This document shows, in pieces, positions 1 through 11,236 of a stretch of DNA of 64,000 bases. A program made the translations under genes and the position numbers. The number at the start of each line of letters is the position of its first letter. Position 1 is the first letter of the stretch. The DNA is from Steromphala cineraria (lineage: Eukaryota; Mollusca; Gastropoda; Trochida; Trochidae). The notes under the pieces were generated by a model. That model was not told the DNA's origin and ran no database searches. It saw nothing but the letters and a program-made list of their open reading frames with translations. Location of the stretch: NCBI GenBank assembly GCA_916613615.1, contig OU744735.1:52716082-52780081 (forward strand), given 5' to 3'.

Positions 1-511
1 TGGTATGGTGAATATTAAATTGTATTAAATTGCTGGCTGGCATATTACCTTATCAGCAAATACAAAAATCAAACATTGAGATCAAATAAGAACACGAATC
101 ATCACAGGACATACCTTAACGGTCCAAAATGATTGTCAAAGTCAAAGTCTCTCTTCAGAATTAGAGGCCTATTTAAGTTGAAACAATTTAGTTGTACGGC
201 GTTATGAATATACATAAAAACACAGATATAGAAGCACCAAAAGGTTATGAAGAGTACTTAAAATGTACAATAATATAATGTTTATGTCGGTTTCTATTAC
301 ACATAGAGTAAACAACATATATGACTCGTTTTACATACAGATTTGTTATATAATTGTAATATGTATCAATAGCTTATAAAAACTAAAAAAGACCTTATAG
401 CTTTTGATACATGCATGTATTTAGGTATGAATCTAAACCACAATTGAAGTTGTACAGTCACGTCCCCATCTAAAAGGTTATCAGGCAAACAACAAGTCTG
501 ATTGCAGTAAT
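1..511. other. AT-rich intergenic sequence
   Basis: I see no gene, no clear repeat boundary and no RNA gene here. The short open frames are AT-rich and match no motif I recognise. Confidence 0.5.
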
Positions 512-723
512 GTGCACTGCTTCTGTGGGTGGTTGAATCACAATCACAAACTACCCAAACAAGTGAACACCTCACAATTCGCTGACGACGGGGCCCTTTG
601 GGTCAGTCACAAACATCAACATGTAGCTGCAGAAATATTACAAAAAGCCATAATCAAAGTAAATGAATGGACCCGAATGGGGATTTCAATGATCCACAAG
701 CAAAACTGTATCAATCCTCTTTA
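512..723 (+). pseudogene. LINE reverse transcriptase fragment (FADD box)
   Basis: A 70-codon open frame carries SQFADDGALW, the catalytic region of a non-LTR reverse transcriptase (YxDD box in its F-A-D-D form). It is followed by a stretch ending KVNEWTRMGI, which matches the amphipathic helix and 'W' motif normally found about 40 residues after the box. No upstream palm or fingers motifs and no downstream connection domain can be read in any frame, so this is a short internal relic. The family resembles jockey/CR1-group LINEs. It differs from the YADD fragment near 26.3 kb. Confidence 0.5.
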
Positions 724-1216
724 GGCCAAAATGTAAATATGTATAAAAAAAATTATGTTTAATGTTTAAGTACAACATGTGAAAGAATGAAGATTTTAAA
801 TGTAAGTATGTATATATAGTAATATAGTATAAAGTATAACATGAATGTATGTGATGAAATGTGAAAGACTGAAGATATTTAATGATAATAATATGATAAA
901 ATATATGTCTCTCTATTGCTATGTATATGTCATCAAAACATCAAACTGCTAACTGTCTTTGTCATGTTCATCTTATGTTCTGGGCCAGTCCATTATTGTC
1001 AGAGATATCAGGCCTGAGATTAGCAGTGCAATGGACCATACCTTTGTTGTGATAAGCTGTAGGGGAAATGAGTTGTAGGGGTTTTGGGGTACTACCTTTC
1101 GTAAAGTTCATATTGAGTTACATAATATTGGTTGTAAAGACTTATAAAACAACAAAAGCAAACATATGAGTTAATGAACAACGTTATGAAACATACACTG
1201 TCACATGTCTGATATT
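724..1216. other. AT-rich intergenic sequence
   Basis: Low-complexity AT-rich sequence with many short direct repeats of the type gtgaaagaatgaag/gtgaaagactgaag. No gene is supported. Confidence 0.4.
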
Positions 1217-1218
1217 TA

Positions 1219-1576
1219 AAGGGGCAGTAGCACGGTTTTTGATAATTTTGTATTTTAAATTTTTCACTGATAATTGTACGTTAATGCTAAATGTATTATT
1301 TTGATAGTGTCAAAAATCTCATAACACAAACCAATTATCCATAGTCAGAGGACAAAGTATGAAGATTCACCTAAAATCCATGGGTGGCCATTTTGTGTGA
1401 ACACCTTTAATTCATTTTGTGTCAGAAAAAGGAATCGCATGGCTAAACTGTACATTATATATTTGAATTATTACTGCTCCATTTAGTTTAAATGCATTGT
1501 CTTTCAATTGGAACCATGACTTTTTATTTTCCTGACATCACCTTTTATTTCCCCTAAAAACGTGCTACTGCCCCTT
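1219..1576 (+). mobile_element. MITE, AAGGGGCAGTAG family, copy 1
   Basis: A 358-bp non-coding element with near-perfect terminal inverted repeats starting AAGGGGCAGTAGCACG and ending with its complement, flanked by TA on both sides (1217-1218 and 1577-1578). The TA flanks and lack of coding capacity fit a Tc1/mariner-type MITE. The interior is largely palindromic and AT-rich. Confidence 0.85.
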
Positions 1577-1701
1577 TAAAGTAACAAGTTCGACACTGAA
1601 AGGCTTGTCATATCTATAATGTATTTGCATTCAATAACTGACCACGTTGATATCAGAATTATACGTTTTTTACGTATCTATTCCAATCACAGATTCTAGG
1701 A

Positions 1702-2385
1702 TACGTGTGTAATGATCGAAATAAACCAAATGGAAACAAACTAAGAACTTATAGACTATTTAAATCGCACCCGATTGTCAGTGAATACGTCCGAACAGTC
1801 ACATATAGAGATCATCGCCGAATCCTCTCAAACTTCAGGTGTGGAAACCTCCCCTTAGTCATCGAAACCGGCAGATACTCCAAGCCACCAACCCCCCCTC
1901 AATGACAGAATATGCAACATTTGTGCTGAGACGAGAAACGTAGCAACCGTGGAAGACGAAAAACACTTTTTAATAGAATGCCCTTTATACTCAGATTTAA
2001 GTTTCAATCTTTTTACGCTTGCTCAAAAACAATTTTAACAATATGGATAGTTCTCTTAAATCCATTGCAATTCTTAAACATGCATCTTTACAGCCCATTT
2101 TGGCATAAACTCTTAACCAAATGTATACAAGAAGAATATCTTAACTATGTCATTTTATTATATTGTAATAGTTTATCTTTTTAATATAGACATAATGTTT
2201 GTCAAAACGTGTGTTTGCAATAATTCTTATATCATAATCCATTTATTGTTTTAATATGTATATATGTGTCTTATAAGCCGTTTATTGGCTGGGATAACAA
2301 TTCTTAATCTATAATGTTTTATTAAATGCATTTACTTGTTGAATTGTGGCGTGACACAATAATAAACATTTCTTCTTCTTCTTCT
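1702..2385 (+). mobile_element. LINE 3' end with (TTC)n tail
   Basis: The 3' end of a non-LTR retrotransposon. A frame from about 1702 reads NGNKLRTYRLFK, then FRCGNLPLVIETGRYSKPPTP, the conserved C-terminal region of a LINE family also seen near 35.1 and 40.4 kb. The frame breaks in the run of C near 1890. It resumes with the zinc-knuckle type segment VEDEKHFLIECPLYSDL. The 3' UTR holds a stem-loop (2265-2270 with 2353-2358, inner hairpin 2276-2290). The element ends in TAATAAACATT plus a (TTC)n microsatellite at 2371-2385. It is 5'-truncated. Confidence 0.75.
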
Positions 2386-2547
2386 GTAATTACGCTTTTG
2401 ACCATGTTATTACAACGCCATTGTTTCTGATTTACTACCGTTTGGAAATTAATCGGGAACAGTCTGATTGGCAGGTAAGACTTTATATATATTTATACAC
2501 ATGTGCGTTAGCTCTCTTATTGCAGTCTTAGTAAGCCTTGCCCCTTA

Positions 2548-2886
2548 AAGGGGCAGTAGCACGTTTCTTGATAATTTTATGTTTTAAATTTTTCACTGAT
2601 AATTGTAAGTGAATGCTAAATGCATATAATATTACACAAACCAATCAACCATAATCAGGGGACAAAGTATGAAGATTCACATAAAATTCATTGGAGGCCT
2701 TTTTGTGTGAATACCTTAAATTCATTTTGTGTAAGAAAAAGGAATCGCATGGCTAAACTCCACGTTATATATTTGAATAATCACTGCTCCATTTAGTTTA
2801 GATACATTGTCTTTAATTTGGAACCATTTATTTTCATTTTCCTGACATCACCTTATATTCCCCCTAAAAACGTGCTACTGCCCCTT
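2548..2886 (+). mobile_element. MITE, AAGGGGCAGTAG family, copy 2
   Basis: A 339-bp copy with the same ends as copy 1, flanked by TA (2546-2547, 2887-2888). It lies in the same orientation as copy 1. A short internal piece around the TATTTTGACAGTGTC segment is missing. Confidence 0.85.
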
Positions 2887-2888
2887 TA

Positions 2889-4480
2889 ACACCCGTTTCA
2901 CTCCGATATTGAGTGAAATGAGTATATTGAGGCTAGGTTTACTTAGACTGGTATTATTGAGCACTCTAACATGGTGCAATCATTTGCCTATGCCTTGCGC
3001 TAGTCCACTGTAGAAATGCAGTTTGAGCACGCTATGCAAATGATTGGATCTTTCTTAAACAGCTTTGCCTCGTTGATAACGTTGCATTGCTGAAATTTCA
3101 ACCTCGTTTCACACACATACCATGCTGCTGAGGTCTTGACCGATATATAAATATATAATTGGTGAACCTCTGAACATTTTCTTTTGAAGTACCCAGAGGT
3201 TTCGACGAAGTTCTGTCTCTTAGTTCTCTCCTGTTTGTCTCTCCATTTGTGGTCCATCCTAAGAGTTCATTTGTTGTACCTACATCTCTGGCGTTTACAC
3301 GATGTTAAATTATTGATTGAAAGAAACACTTTGGTAATCGATATAGAATTACAAATTAATCACGTCAGATTTGGTGTGTTATATTATTACATGTTAATCG
3401 AAGGCGAAAAATTTATCGGTTCCAGTCTTGAAGGCTCTATATAGGCCTATATATGATACATACTTGACTAAAAACATCAATCGTGCAATGACGAAACAAT
3501 CGGTCGTTACAAAAACTGAGACGGTCATATCCATTTCACATCTAATCTGATAAATCAAGAAGTAATACTATCAAAATGTTTTCAAACAACATTGGATGTT
3601 TCAGCTGTCCAAAAGATAACTGATCATAATCATAAAATGGTTTATATCTAACAGAGCTAAATCCAAACACAGTAAAAAGATTTGAAAACAGTGTTCCATA
3701 AAATTTATGTTCGTGACGAACGATTAATATCATACCGACCACACTTTAATGTGACATTTTCGCTTAATCTCTAACATGAACAGATTAACCTAATGTTTAG
3801 GATTATCATTTGATAGTTTCTTATACTGAAAATTTGCTTTTGCGAGAAGGTACAATTGACCAACTGAAAGGAAATTGTCGAACATTTTATTTTTATAGAT
3901 CAGGTTTTGAAATCCGCAGATTAACACGCCATGTAATTCGCGCAGTTGGAAGAGTAATTATTGCTACGAGTCTAGATAACGTTAGGGTTGCAGGTTGTAA
4001 TGGGAGGGTTACAGGTTGCTATAGGGTCTCTGGCGCGCAGAGGTTACAGACAATGGTCGTATTAACTTATAAAACACAACCGGCGAGAAGACTTGTCGTT
4101 TCGAGAATGAGAGTTACGAACCTACTTCGGTAAGTTAAGCTTCATTTGACTAGATAGACTCAAGTTGAAAAGATAATCATTATATTTGAATTATTCCAAC
4201 ACAGAAGGGAAGATGAAATTGCTATTTCAAGAAACCTTTTTCATCATAACGTTTGAAAAACTATTTGCAAAATATGTATGTGTACCTTCTTCGACATTAA
4301 TTTGACGACTAATTATTGATGCAGACGTCTTAAATATATATAAAAAAGGTCCAATTCCGTATAGTTAATGAGATAAAAAGTCGAATTTTAATGCATGTTT
4401 ATGATAAACAAATATGTTTCAAAATTACTTAAATTGGATTCTGGCGACATGATATAACAGCGATTCAATAGTATTGGTTT
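2889..4480. other. Intergenic sequence with an isolated splice-donor-like site
   Basis: No recognisable protein. An open stretch from 3810 to about 4129 ends at a strong donor-like sequence, TTCG|gtaagtt, at 4129/4130. Because the ATG exon of sulfotransferase gene 1 begins at a splice acceptor (6319), this could be an upstream non-coding exon of that gene. That is speculation from position and splice-site quality only. Confidence 0.2.
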
Positions 4481-4481
4481 A

Positions 4482-4844
4482 AAGGGGCAGTAGCACGTTT
4501 TAGAGGGATTATAAGGTGATGTCAGGAAAATGAAAATTAATGGTTCCACTTGAAAGACAATGTATTTAAACTAAATGGAGCAGTAACAATTCAAATATAT
4601 AACGTAAATTAAAGTTTAGCCATGCGATTCCTTTTTCTTACACAAAATGAATTTAAGGTGTTCACACAAAAATGGCTGCCAATGGACTTTATATAAATCT
4701 TCATACTTTTTCCTCTGACTATGGATAATTGGCTTGTGTAATGAGATTTTTGACACTGTCAAAATAATACATTATACATTAACTTACAATTAACAGTGAA
4801 AATTTTAAAATATAAAATTATCAAAAAACGTGCTACTGCCCCTT
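4482..4844 (-). mobile_element. MITE, AAGGGGCAGTAG family, copy 3
   Basis: A 363-bp copy, inverted relative to copies 1 and 2 as judged by its asymmetric interior. It is flanked by TA (4480-4481, 4845-4846). The left terminus reads AAGGGGCAGTAGCACGTTTT. Confidence 0.85.
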
Positions 4845-5910
4845 TAAACTATAGTTTACTAGGGAGGTCTATTAACGGAGTTGAGATGACGAAGAGCAAG
4901 CAATTTAGGAGGAATGATTAAAAATAAACGATAGTAACATCTTAAAACCATTGTATTGATATTTTCCTAGGCCACTAAATTAGAAATGTAGGAGAGTGTT
5001 ATTTCGTAGATTTTGTGAAGCGTTTAGTGCTGTATAGCGTGAAGGTCTTTAGGACCTTTAGTAACGTTTTACAGACTGTATTTAAACAACCACAAGCGAT
5101 ATTGCACATGTGGAAAGTTTATATTGCCGTATTAACAAGACACTAGTTGAATTTTTGTGTCTAGTACACGAATAAATAGGTATCTTTAAATAGCAGCTCT
5201 GTAGTTTTCATCACATATTGTTTTTCTAATGTCATAATTGATTATATACATAGAAAATCTGACATATTAAATTTCCAAAGTACGAATATATACGACACCT
5301 GTTTTCTATGAAACCCGTAAAAAAGTCAAATATATTCATAAAAGCTGAGATCACAGATCGATTTTACTTGAATAATATTTATATCAACTATCAAACATTA
5401 TCAACCGGTAATAGTCATCCAGACTGCTATAGATAAAATTCAGAATTACGTTTGACTGATTGACGAGTGTCATTGTCCGGTTTTCGATCATAGTCACGTC
5501 TTCAAACCTTCCTTCAAACCTAACGATACCATTCATTATGGCTTCTAGGGCCCACGTCGGTTTCGGGTTTTACTCAAGGACTCGAAAATGGAAGGTCATT
5601 GTTACCTATTTTAGATTATCTTAAATTATTTGATTACGATGTGTGAATATAGTTGAAAAGCATAGCTATTAAAAGACATTGATGTCATAATATACTGCAT
5701 ATGATCATGCATAAATAGACATATATATGCATTCCATCGTGGCTGGCTGACAACAATAATATAATAATGGATAAAGATAAGAATTCGAGCGCTCGGGTGC
5801 GAGTCGAGCTTGACCCCTCGATTCCAAACTCTTTTACCCCTGGAAGGCCTACTCTAAATAAAGTTTGGTATATGTGAGCACAGAATACCCTCGGAGCGGC
5901 ATCTTTATTT
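4845..5910. other. Intergenic sequence
   Basis: No gene is supported. A 45-base segment at 5450-5495 (gactgattgac...cattgtccggttttcgatcat) recurs near 25367-25410, so part of this stretch is a dispersed repeat of unknown type. Confidence 0.35.
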
Positions 5911-6305
5911 TTTAGCTCATATGACCTGTAAGGCGCGATGGGCTTAGGGCATGGCATGGTGTCCGGCGTCCGTCCGTCCGTCCGTCCGTAAACTTTGTGA
6001 AATTTCGACTTGGTGTACAGACTCATTGGCTAGTGAGGATTATAAATTGTAGCTTTGGTGGCCTTGTGGCCTCTAATAAGGGCCACTGGGGCCATACCAT
6101 TAAAACCTTTTTTCATCTTCTTCTCCAGAACCATAAGACCTAGAAAGCTGTAACTTTGTGTACAAACTCATTGACTAATGAGGATTAATAATTGTAGATT
6201 TTGTGACCCTGTGGTCCCTACTAAGGGGGGAACCACATTGGTCACACCCTAAAGTAAAATCAAATGTAAAGCCTGATGAGCTACAGAGCCAATGGCTATA
6301 TTTTG
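5911..6305 (+). repeat. Dispersed repeat family 1 (AGCTCAT hairpin + CCGT)
   Basis: It begins with a hairpin (AGCTCATATGACCTgtaAGGCGCGATGGGCTT) at 5914-5945 and is followed by (CCGT)n at 5970-5988. Units containing 'aactttgtgtacaaactcattgac...ggccctgtggcc...' follow. The copy ends with the family's 3' signature 'gatgagctacagagccaatggct'. Its end lies only about 14 bases before the splice acceptor of the sulfotransferase ATG exon. Confidence 0.75.
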
Positions 6306-6344
6306 TTCTATTTCGGCAGGTGCTGGAAGGTCTTTCGACCCAAG

Positions 6345-8899
6345 ATGGTCCTGCAAAACAATTTGAGGTTTCTACTCCATGTTCTTGTCCTCTGCTCACT
6401 CGGTCTCATGGCTGTCAACTGTAAGTGAATTTAATTCTAGAAGTTTTCAGAGATTTACTGTATTGAAAAGCCACTACGCCATTATGACATACATTTTGTA
6501 AATCAAACACGTGTTGTTTTGCTTTGAAACGTACGTAGATAGCACAATAAATTATGTGACTCCTCCATATGTAACCTCTCCATATTCATCCCCAAATTGC
6601 AATCATATGATAAATACTTTCATTAAAAAATCTTGTTACAGTCATCAATATTAATTGGTCAACATAATCGCCTGTAGCGTGCTTATTCCAATATCAAATG
6701 TGAAGACTTTGAGTGATATTGTTCATGAGATGTCGCGATAGCAAGAACCTGGACGGACAGACGCCGCTGTATACAGTCCCCTTTTCTGGTTGCGGCGGGG
6801 GGAAACAAAATCTGTCTTCCTGTTGTCACAAAGTCCCCAAAAGGATCACGCTGATTTCTCCATAAACGTTCACTTTCTGATTGCAACATGTCTGTTCGAC
6901 ATCCTCCTGTGTCCATGTTACACAACCAGTAATGATGATTTGCAACCTGCTTTCAGTACAAGAAAAGAAATCTTCACTAATTTTATGCCTGCCATTGGTG
7001 TAAAAGCCAAGTAAGCAAATATTTGATATTTTATAAAACGTCATGCCTCAATACAATGATTTATTATTCCTCAGATTTCGGAGAGAGTTCTCTTGCCCTA
7101 CCAACATTTGCTCAGCTCAGTTCAGCAGGACCTGTCAAAATAATACATTAAACATTAACTTATGATTATCAGTGAACATTTTGAACATCAAAAAACGTGC
7201 TACTGACCCTTTAAACATTAGCATAGACATACCACTAACTGCATACTATCTGTCACTTTAAACATTATGTTGCTCTTCCTCAGATTTCGGGGAAAGTTCT
7301 CTTGCCCTACCAACATTTGCTCAGCTCAGTTCAACAGGACCTCCTCCACCTTCCACTCCCCCAGTGGGCGTGGCCCTTCGTCAGCTGGTACATCTCAGTG
7401 TGGATGGAAACGACAAGAGACCGTTGGTGGAACAGTACGCAAATCAACTGAATAAATATTTCAAAAAGGACGATGTAAGTTGCTTTCTTTTGTAGATAAA
7501 ATCATTATAATTGTTGTTATTGAATTGAAAAACTTATGTCTACCAAAAATAAAAAAACTGTGACAATGATGATGATGGCGATGACATTAGACTACAGTAG
7601 AACTCGGATATAACGAACTCCAAGGGACCAAAGAATTTAGTTCGCTATATCCGATGTTCGCTATAAGCATATAATTTTAATGATATCATATAGGGACGGG
7701 ACTTGAATTTTTTTTTGCTATATCCGAGTGTTCGCTATATCCGTGTTCAATATATCCGTGTTCTACTGTATTTTGTTTTATTGCAGACTGAGGAAGAGGC
7801 TGAGTACCCAAATAGACTGAGGCGTGTCGAAGATTTCTGCAGGAATAATCTGAGAGATCTTAGTATTCGGCCAAAAGAACTTTTTTTTTTCTTCACTGAA
7901 AAACCTCCCCTATTATTTTGTCCAGTGGCAAAAGCTAGTTCTACATTTTGGGAAAGACTTGTTGCAACCATACACAAAAGAGACAAGAAGATATTATCAC
8001 CTTTTCAGCTCATTCATGGAGGACCGCCGAAGCTTCGTGTGACACTTGGTGATCAAGATCAGGCAAAGAACTTTCAAATTTCAAAAAACATCACATCAAA
8101 AACAAAATGTATTTTCACAAGAGATCCCTATCACAGAGTTTTTTCTGTATTCATTGATAAGTTTTTATCTCCAAATCATTATATGTGGAGTTTTGGGACA
8201 ATGGCTGTCAAATTATTTAGATCTTCAAGCAAGGGTGAGAATTTTCTTGGATCAAGTGTGAGATTTGACGAATTCATAAAGTACATCAACGCACAAGACA
8301 AACAAACGATAAATGTACATGTTAAACCTGTTTCTTACACCTGTGATTTGTGTAACCTCAAATATGACGTCATTGGCAAAGTAGAGACGTTTAAAACAGA
8401 TGTGAACTACATTCTGAAAAGAATTGGAGTTTTCGAAAGGGAAATAGTTATACATAACATGAAATTTGAGAATGATGTCGATCAAATTTTCAATTACGTA
8501 CAACGAGCTTTCGGACTTAAGAAAGGCTGGTTGAAATTCATCAGTTGGCAAGCGGGGATGATGCGTCTGTGGCGACAGCTGCAGATTAACGGACTCATCG
8601 ACATGACAGACACATACCCTTTCTCCCCTGAACAGAGTCACAACCTCACCGTCGTGGAGTACGTCAACGTAGCTCTGGAAGCCTTCAGAAGATCCTCGCC
8701 TGCAGCTCAACGCACCAAGAGAGAGGCTTACTTGCAGGCTTACTCGATGGTGGAACCAGAGGATTTGGAGCAGATGAGGAAAGGATTTCTCACAGACTTT
8801 GAGATGTTTGACTATGAACAACGACCAGCAGAACTATTTGATATGGACAGAGAGAGAAAATTTGAATATGATTATTTTGATGTAATGCAACTAGAATGA
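6345..8899 (+). CDS. Carbohydrate sulfotransferase gene 1 (HNK-1ST/CHST family), 3 coding exons
   Basis: Coding exons are 6345-6420, 7284-7474 and 7787-8899, with phases 1 and 0; together they give an unbroken 459-residue protein. Family role (known): transfer of sulfate from PAPS to glycan hydroxyls in the Golgi lumen. Seen: a short N-terminal hydrophobic anchor (about residues 7-24) as in type II Golgi enzymes; a proline-rich stem (about 44-53); a 5'-phosphosulfate loop LLFCPVAKASSTFW (about 131-144, Lys138); and a 3'-phosphate motif RDPYHRVFSVFIDKF (201-215, Arg201 and Ser209). The ATG at 6345 was chosen because it precedes the anchor. A splice acceptor at 6319 implies a non-coding exon upstream. 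Exon 3 contains a T10 run near 7880 encoding four Phe. The exact glycan substrate cannot be told. A close paralog lies inverted at 15.6-17.7 kb. Confidence 0.87.
6421..7074. other. Intron 1 of sulfotransferase gene 1, first part
   Basis: Intron sequence following the donor gtaagt at 6421. I see no repeat or RNA gene in it before the duplicated exon fragment at 7075. Confidence 0.5.
7075..7133 (+). pseudogene. Partial duplicate of sulfotransferase exon 2
   Basis: These 59 bases match the first 59 bases of exon 2 (7284-7342) with three differences and are preceded by an intact-looking acceptor (ttattcctcag). The copy stops abruptly at a truncated MITE. If spliced in place of exon 2, the frame would run into TAA within the MITE. 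It is probably a decoy exon. Confidence 0.75.
7134..7211 (+). mobile_element. Truncated MITE, AAGGGGCAGTAG family
   Basis: The right-hand 78 bases of a family copy (gtcaaaataatacatt... to cgtgctactgaccctt), followed by TA (7212-7213). The same insertion is present, more complete, upstream of exon 2 of gene 2 (17782-18041), with shared flanking sequence. It therefore entered before the gene duplicated. Confidence 0.75.
7595..7768 (+). mobile_element. pogo/Tigger-like MITE in sulfotransferase intron 2
   Basis: A 174-bp element with TIRs beginning CAGTAGAACWCGGATATA, flanked by TA on both sides (7593-7594, 7769-7770). The interior repeats 'ttcgctatatccg'. The CAGTAG start and TA target fit pogo/Tigger-type elements. 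It ends 18 bases before exon 3 (7787), so the branch region of this intron probably lies within it. Gene 2 lacks it. Confidence 0.75.
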
Positions 8900-9150
8900 G
8901 CATTTTATGATACATATTGTAATTACCCATTTTAATAATTATTCCCTAAATCAAAATGAAAACACAACTCACCCTACAGACAAACAGTTAATCATTATTG
9001 TAACTTGGTTTACAACAATAGTATTTTAGGTATTGTCTTAAGCCCATTTTATAATAATGAATCCAAACACCTTGGAGTTGGTTGACAAATTCAAGCATTC
9101 AATTATTTCATATCAATTTTTTTAAATGGTCAATCTCAGATTTTTTACTA
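8900..9150. other. 3' flank of sulfotransferase gene 1
   Basis: AT-rich sequence with no canonical AATAAA close to the stop. Homology with gene 2 stops at the stop codon. Nothing else was recognised. Confidence 0.4.
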
Positions 9151-11232
9151 AAAAAAAGGGCCTTTGGCTCTGTAGCTCACCAGACTTCATATTCAATTAT
9201 ACTGTAGAGTGTGGTTCCCCTTTTAATTTGTAAGGGTCACAGGATCACAAATTCTAATTAATAAATAAATAAATTAAATAAAGGTGATGTGATTTCAGTT
9301 ACCGGTAATCAATTCAGAAATGAAAATTGTTCAAATATTTAATCGATAATTTAGGGTAAAGGATCCAAAGGTTCACCAATCCCTTTTAATAGGGCTTTTT
9401 CTAGGCATTTTGCTTCTGGAGAAGAAGAAAAGGTTTTAGGGCGTGACATCAACAGCCCTTTTTAGGAGCCACAGGGCCACCAAAGCTACAATTTTTAATC
9501 CTCACTAATCAGTACACAAAGTTTCAGCTTTTTAGGCCTTATGCTTCTGGAAAAGAAGATGAAAATAGGTTTTTATTGGCGTGGTCCCTGTGGCCCTGAT
9601 TAGGGGCCAGATGACCACCAAAGCTATAAATTATAATTCTCACTAGTCAAGGAGTCTATACACAAGGTTTCAACTTTCTAGTCCTTTTCCTTCTGGGAAA
9701 GACGATGAAAATAGGTTTTTATGGCGTGGCCCCTGTGGCCCTTACAAGCGGCAACAGGGCCACCAAAGCTACAGCTTTTAATCCTTACTAGTCAGGGAAT
9801 CTGGAGTCAGTACACAAAGTTTCAACTTTCTAGGCCTTATGCTTCTGGGGCTTGTAACTCGAAGCAGTCGCTATTTCCTTCTCTAACGCATACCTTACGA
9901 CCCCTTTAGGATCATCGTTATTTTATTTTGGTAGTGTAACACAAAGCATTCGCTAAGCAATCCTTAACCGTTCGTTATACGTTCCAACGTTGAGCGTAAC
10001 TCGAAACATAGAGAGCATAAGGTAAGGTTAAAGACAATGGGATTCCCCTTGACACACCAAAAACACAGCATTTCCCATCAATGCGTGCTAGTTGTTTCAT
10101 TGATTACTTGTCTGGTTATCCAATTTTGAAAGATTAAACTTACAAAAATTATCAGTTTAGCACCCATTATTTTGTTCACTTCGACTGTGCCCTTGGCATG
10201 TTATGATGAATTGGCCGCATACCGATCCATCGAATATCTACTTTCAGGGTAGAAAACACTATATGAAAATATAATGATATAACCATCAGACAAAACAATT
10301 ACTCATTTATCAACTAATTGATTAAAATAAAAACTCTTTTTATGCAAATGATAAGACATGAGAAAAAATAGGTGAAGGTGTTATTCATTTAACTCAAACG
10401 ACTATTTGATAATAAAATATATGAATTGTTAACACCATTCTTTGAAGATGGCCTTCATGTATTAAAACATTATATTATGCATGATTAGAGGTTATCAAGC
10501 CATTGAATTTGAGTCCTTTCTTAAGTGGTAAGATATGTAAATAATTTTGAGTTCCAATATTTTCATCAAACTCTGATAAGCCATTGAGTATAAAATGGTC
10601 GGATTAAATCGTGAGGTTTTTCTACTGAATTTGGGAGATTGATAATTTTAAGATTTACTGCTTTTACGCGGGACGTTTGTGAAACGGTTACTATGGTATC
10701 ATAATTATATCGGAATAATAATTAAAGGAATATTTGAACAAAAAACAATTATATTGACTACAAACATAAAATTATTTTTGTAACATCAAAATACACATAG
10801 ATTTATCCTAAAACAAAGAAACGTTAGCAGAGTGCACGTGATTGCTATTACAAGTATTATCAATACATGAGTCTTATAGTGCTGTCATTCTTCGTTTGTT
10901 TCTGCATTTTGTTGTTTTTCATACGTTAATGTCAAATACGACCAGCTAAGGACTGCTTAAAAGGTTGGTCAGGGGTACACATTAAACGTAGTCGCTAACT
11001 TGCCTTTTAAAGATTGTCCTAACTTTAAGGACTACTTTGAGTTAAACAACGTTAAAATAGCGCATGCATAATGACGATCCTTAATTAGATACAACGTAAC
11101 GACTGCTTCGAGTTGCAAGCCCCTGGAGAAGAAGATGAAAATGCACAATTTACGGACGGATGGACGAACGGACGGACGCCGGACCGCATGCCATGCCGTA
11201 AGCCCATCGGGCCTTACAGGCCATATGAGCTT
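9151..11232 (-). repeat. Dispersed repeat family 1, inverted copy split by a transposon
   Basis: Read on the minus strand, it starts with the AGCTCAT hairpin and CCGT stretch (11140-11232). It continues through several 'ctagaaagctgaaactttgtg...' units and ends with 'gtctggtgagctacagagcc' at 9170. The body is interrupted at 9848-11122 by an unrelated inverted-repeat element. Confidence 0.75.
9848..11122. mobile_element. 1.3 kb TIR element with CTG target duplication
   Basis: The ends read GGGCTTGTAACTCGAAGCAG and, inverted, GGGCTTGCAACTCGAAGCAG; the TIRs run about 23 bases with one mismatch. CTG occurs immediately outside both ends (9845-9847, 11123-11125). The host sequence without the insert (cttctggagaagaagatg) is visible in sister repeat copies, for example near 9414, giving an empty site. 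Subterminal motifs such as 'aactcgaaacatag' repeat inside. No transposase frame is seen. A 3-bp duplication fits CACTA- or PIF-like mechanisms, but the termini match neither consensus. Confidence 0.8.
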
Positions 11233-11236
11233 AATT

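Noticed and set aside
3810..4133. 107-codon frame
   Set aside because: No motif or homology recognised; only the donor-like site at its end is of interest.
8252..8821. 189-codon minus-strand frame over sulfotransferase exon 3
   Set aside because: Shadow of the sulfotransferase coding strand; the same shadow appears on + over gene 2 at 15575-15976.
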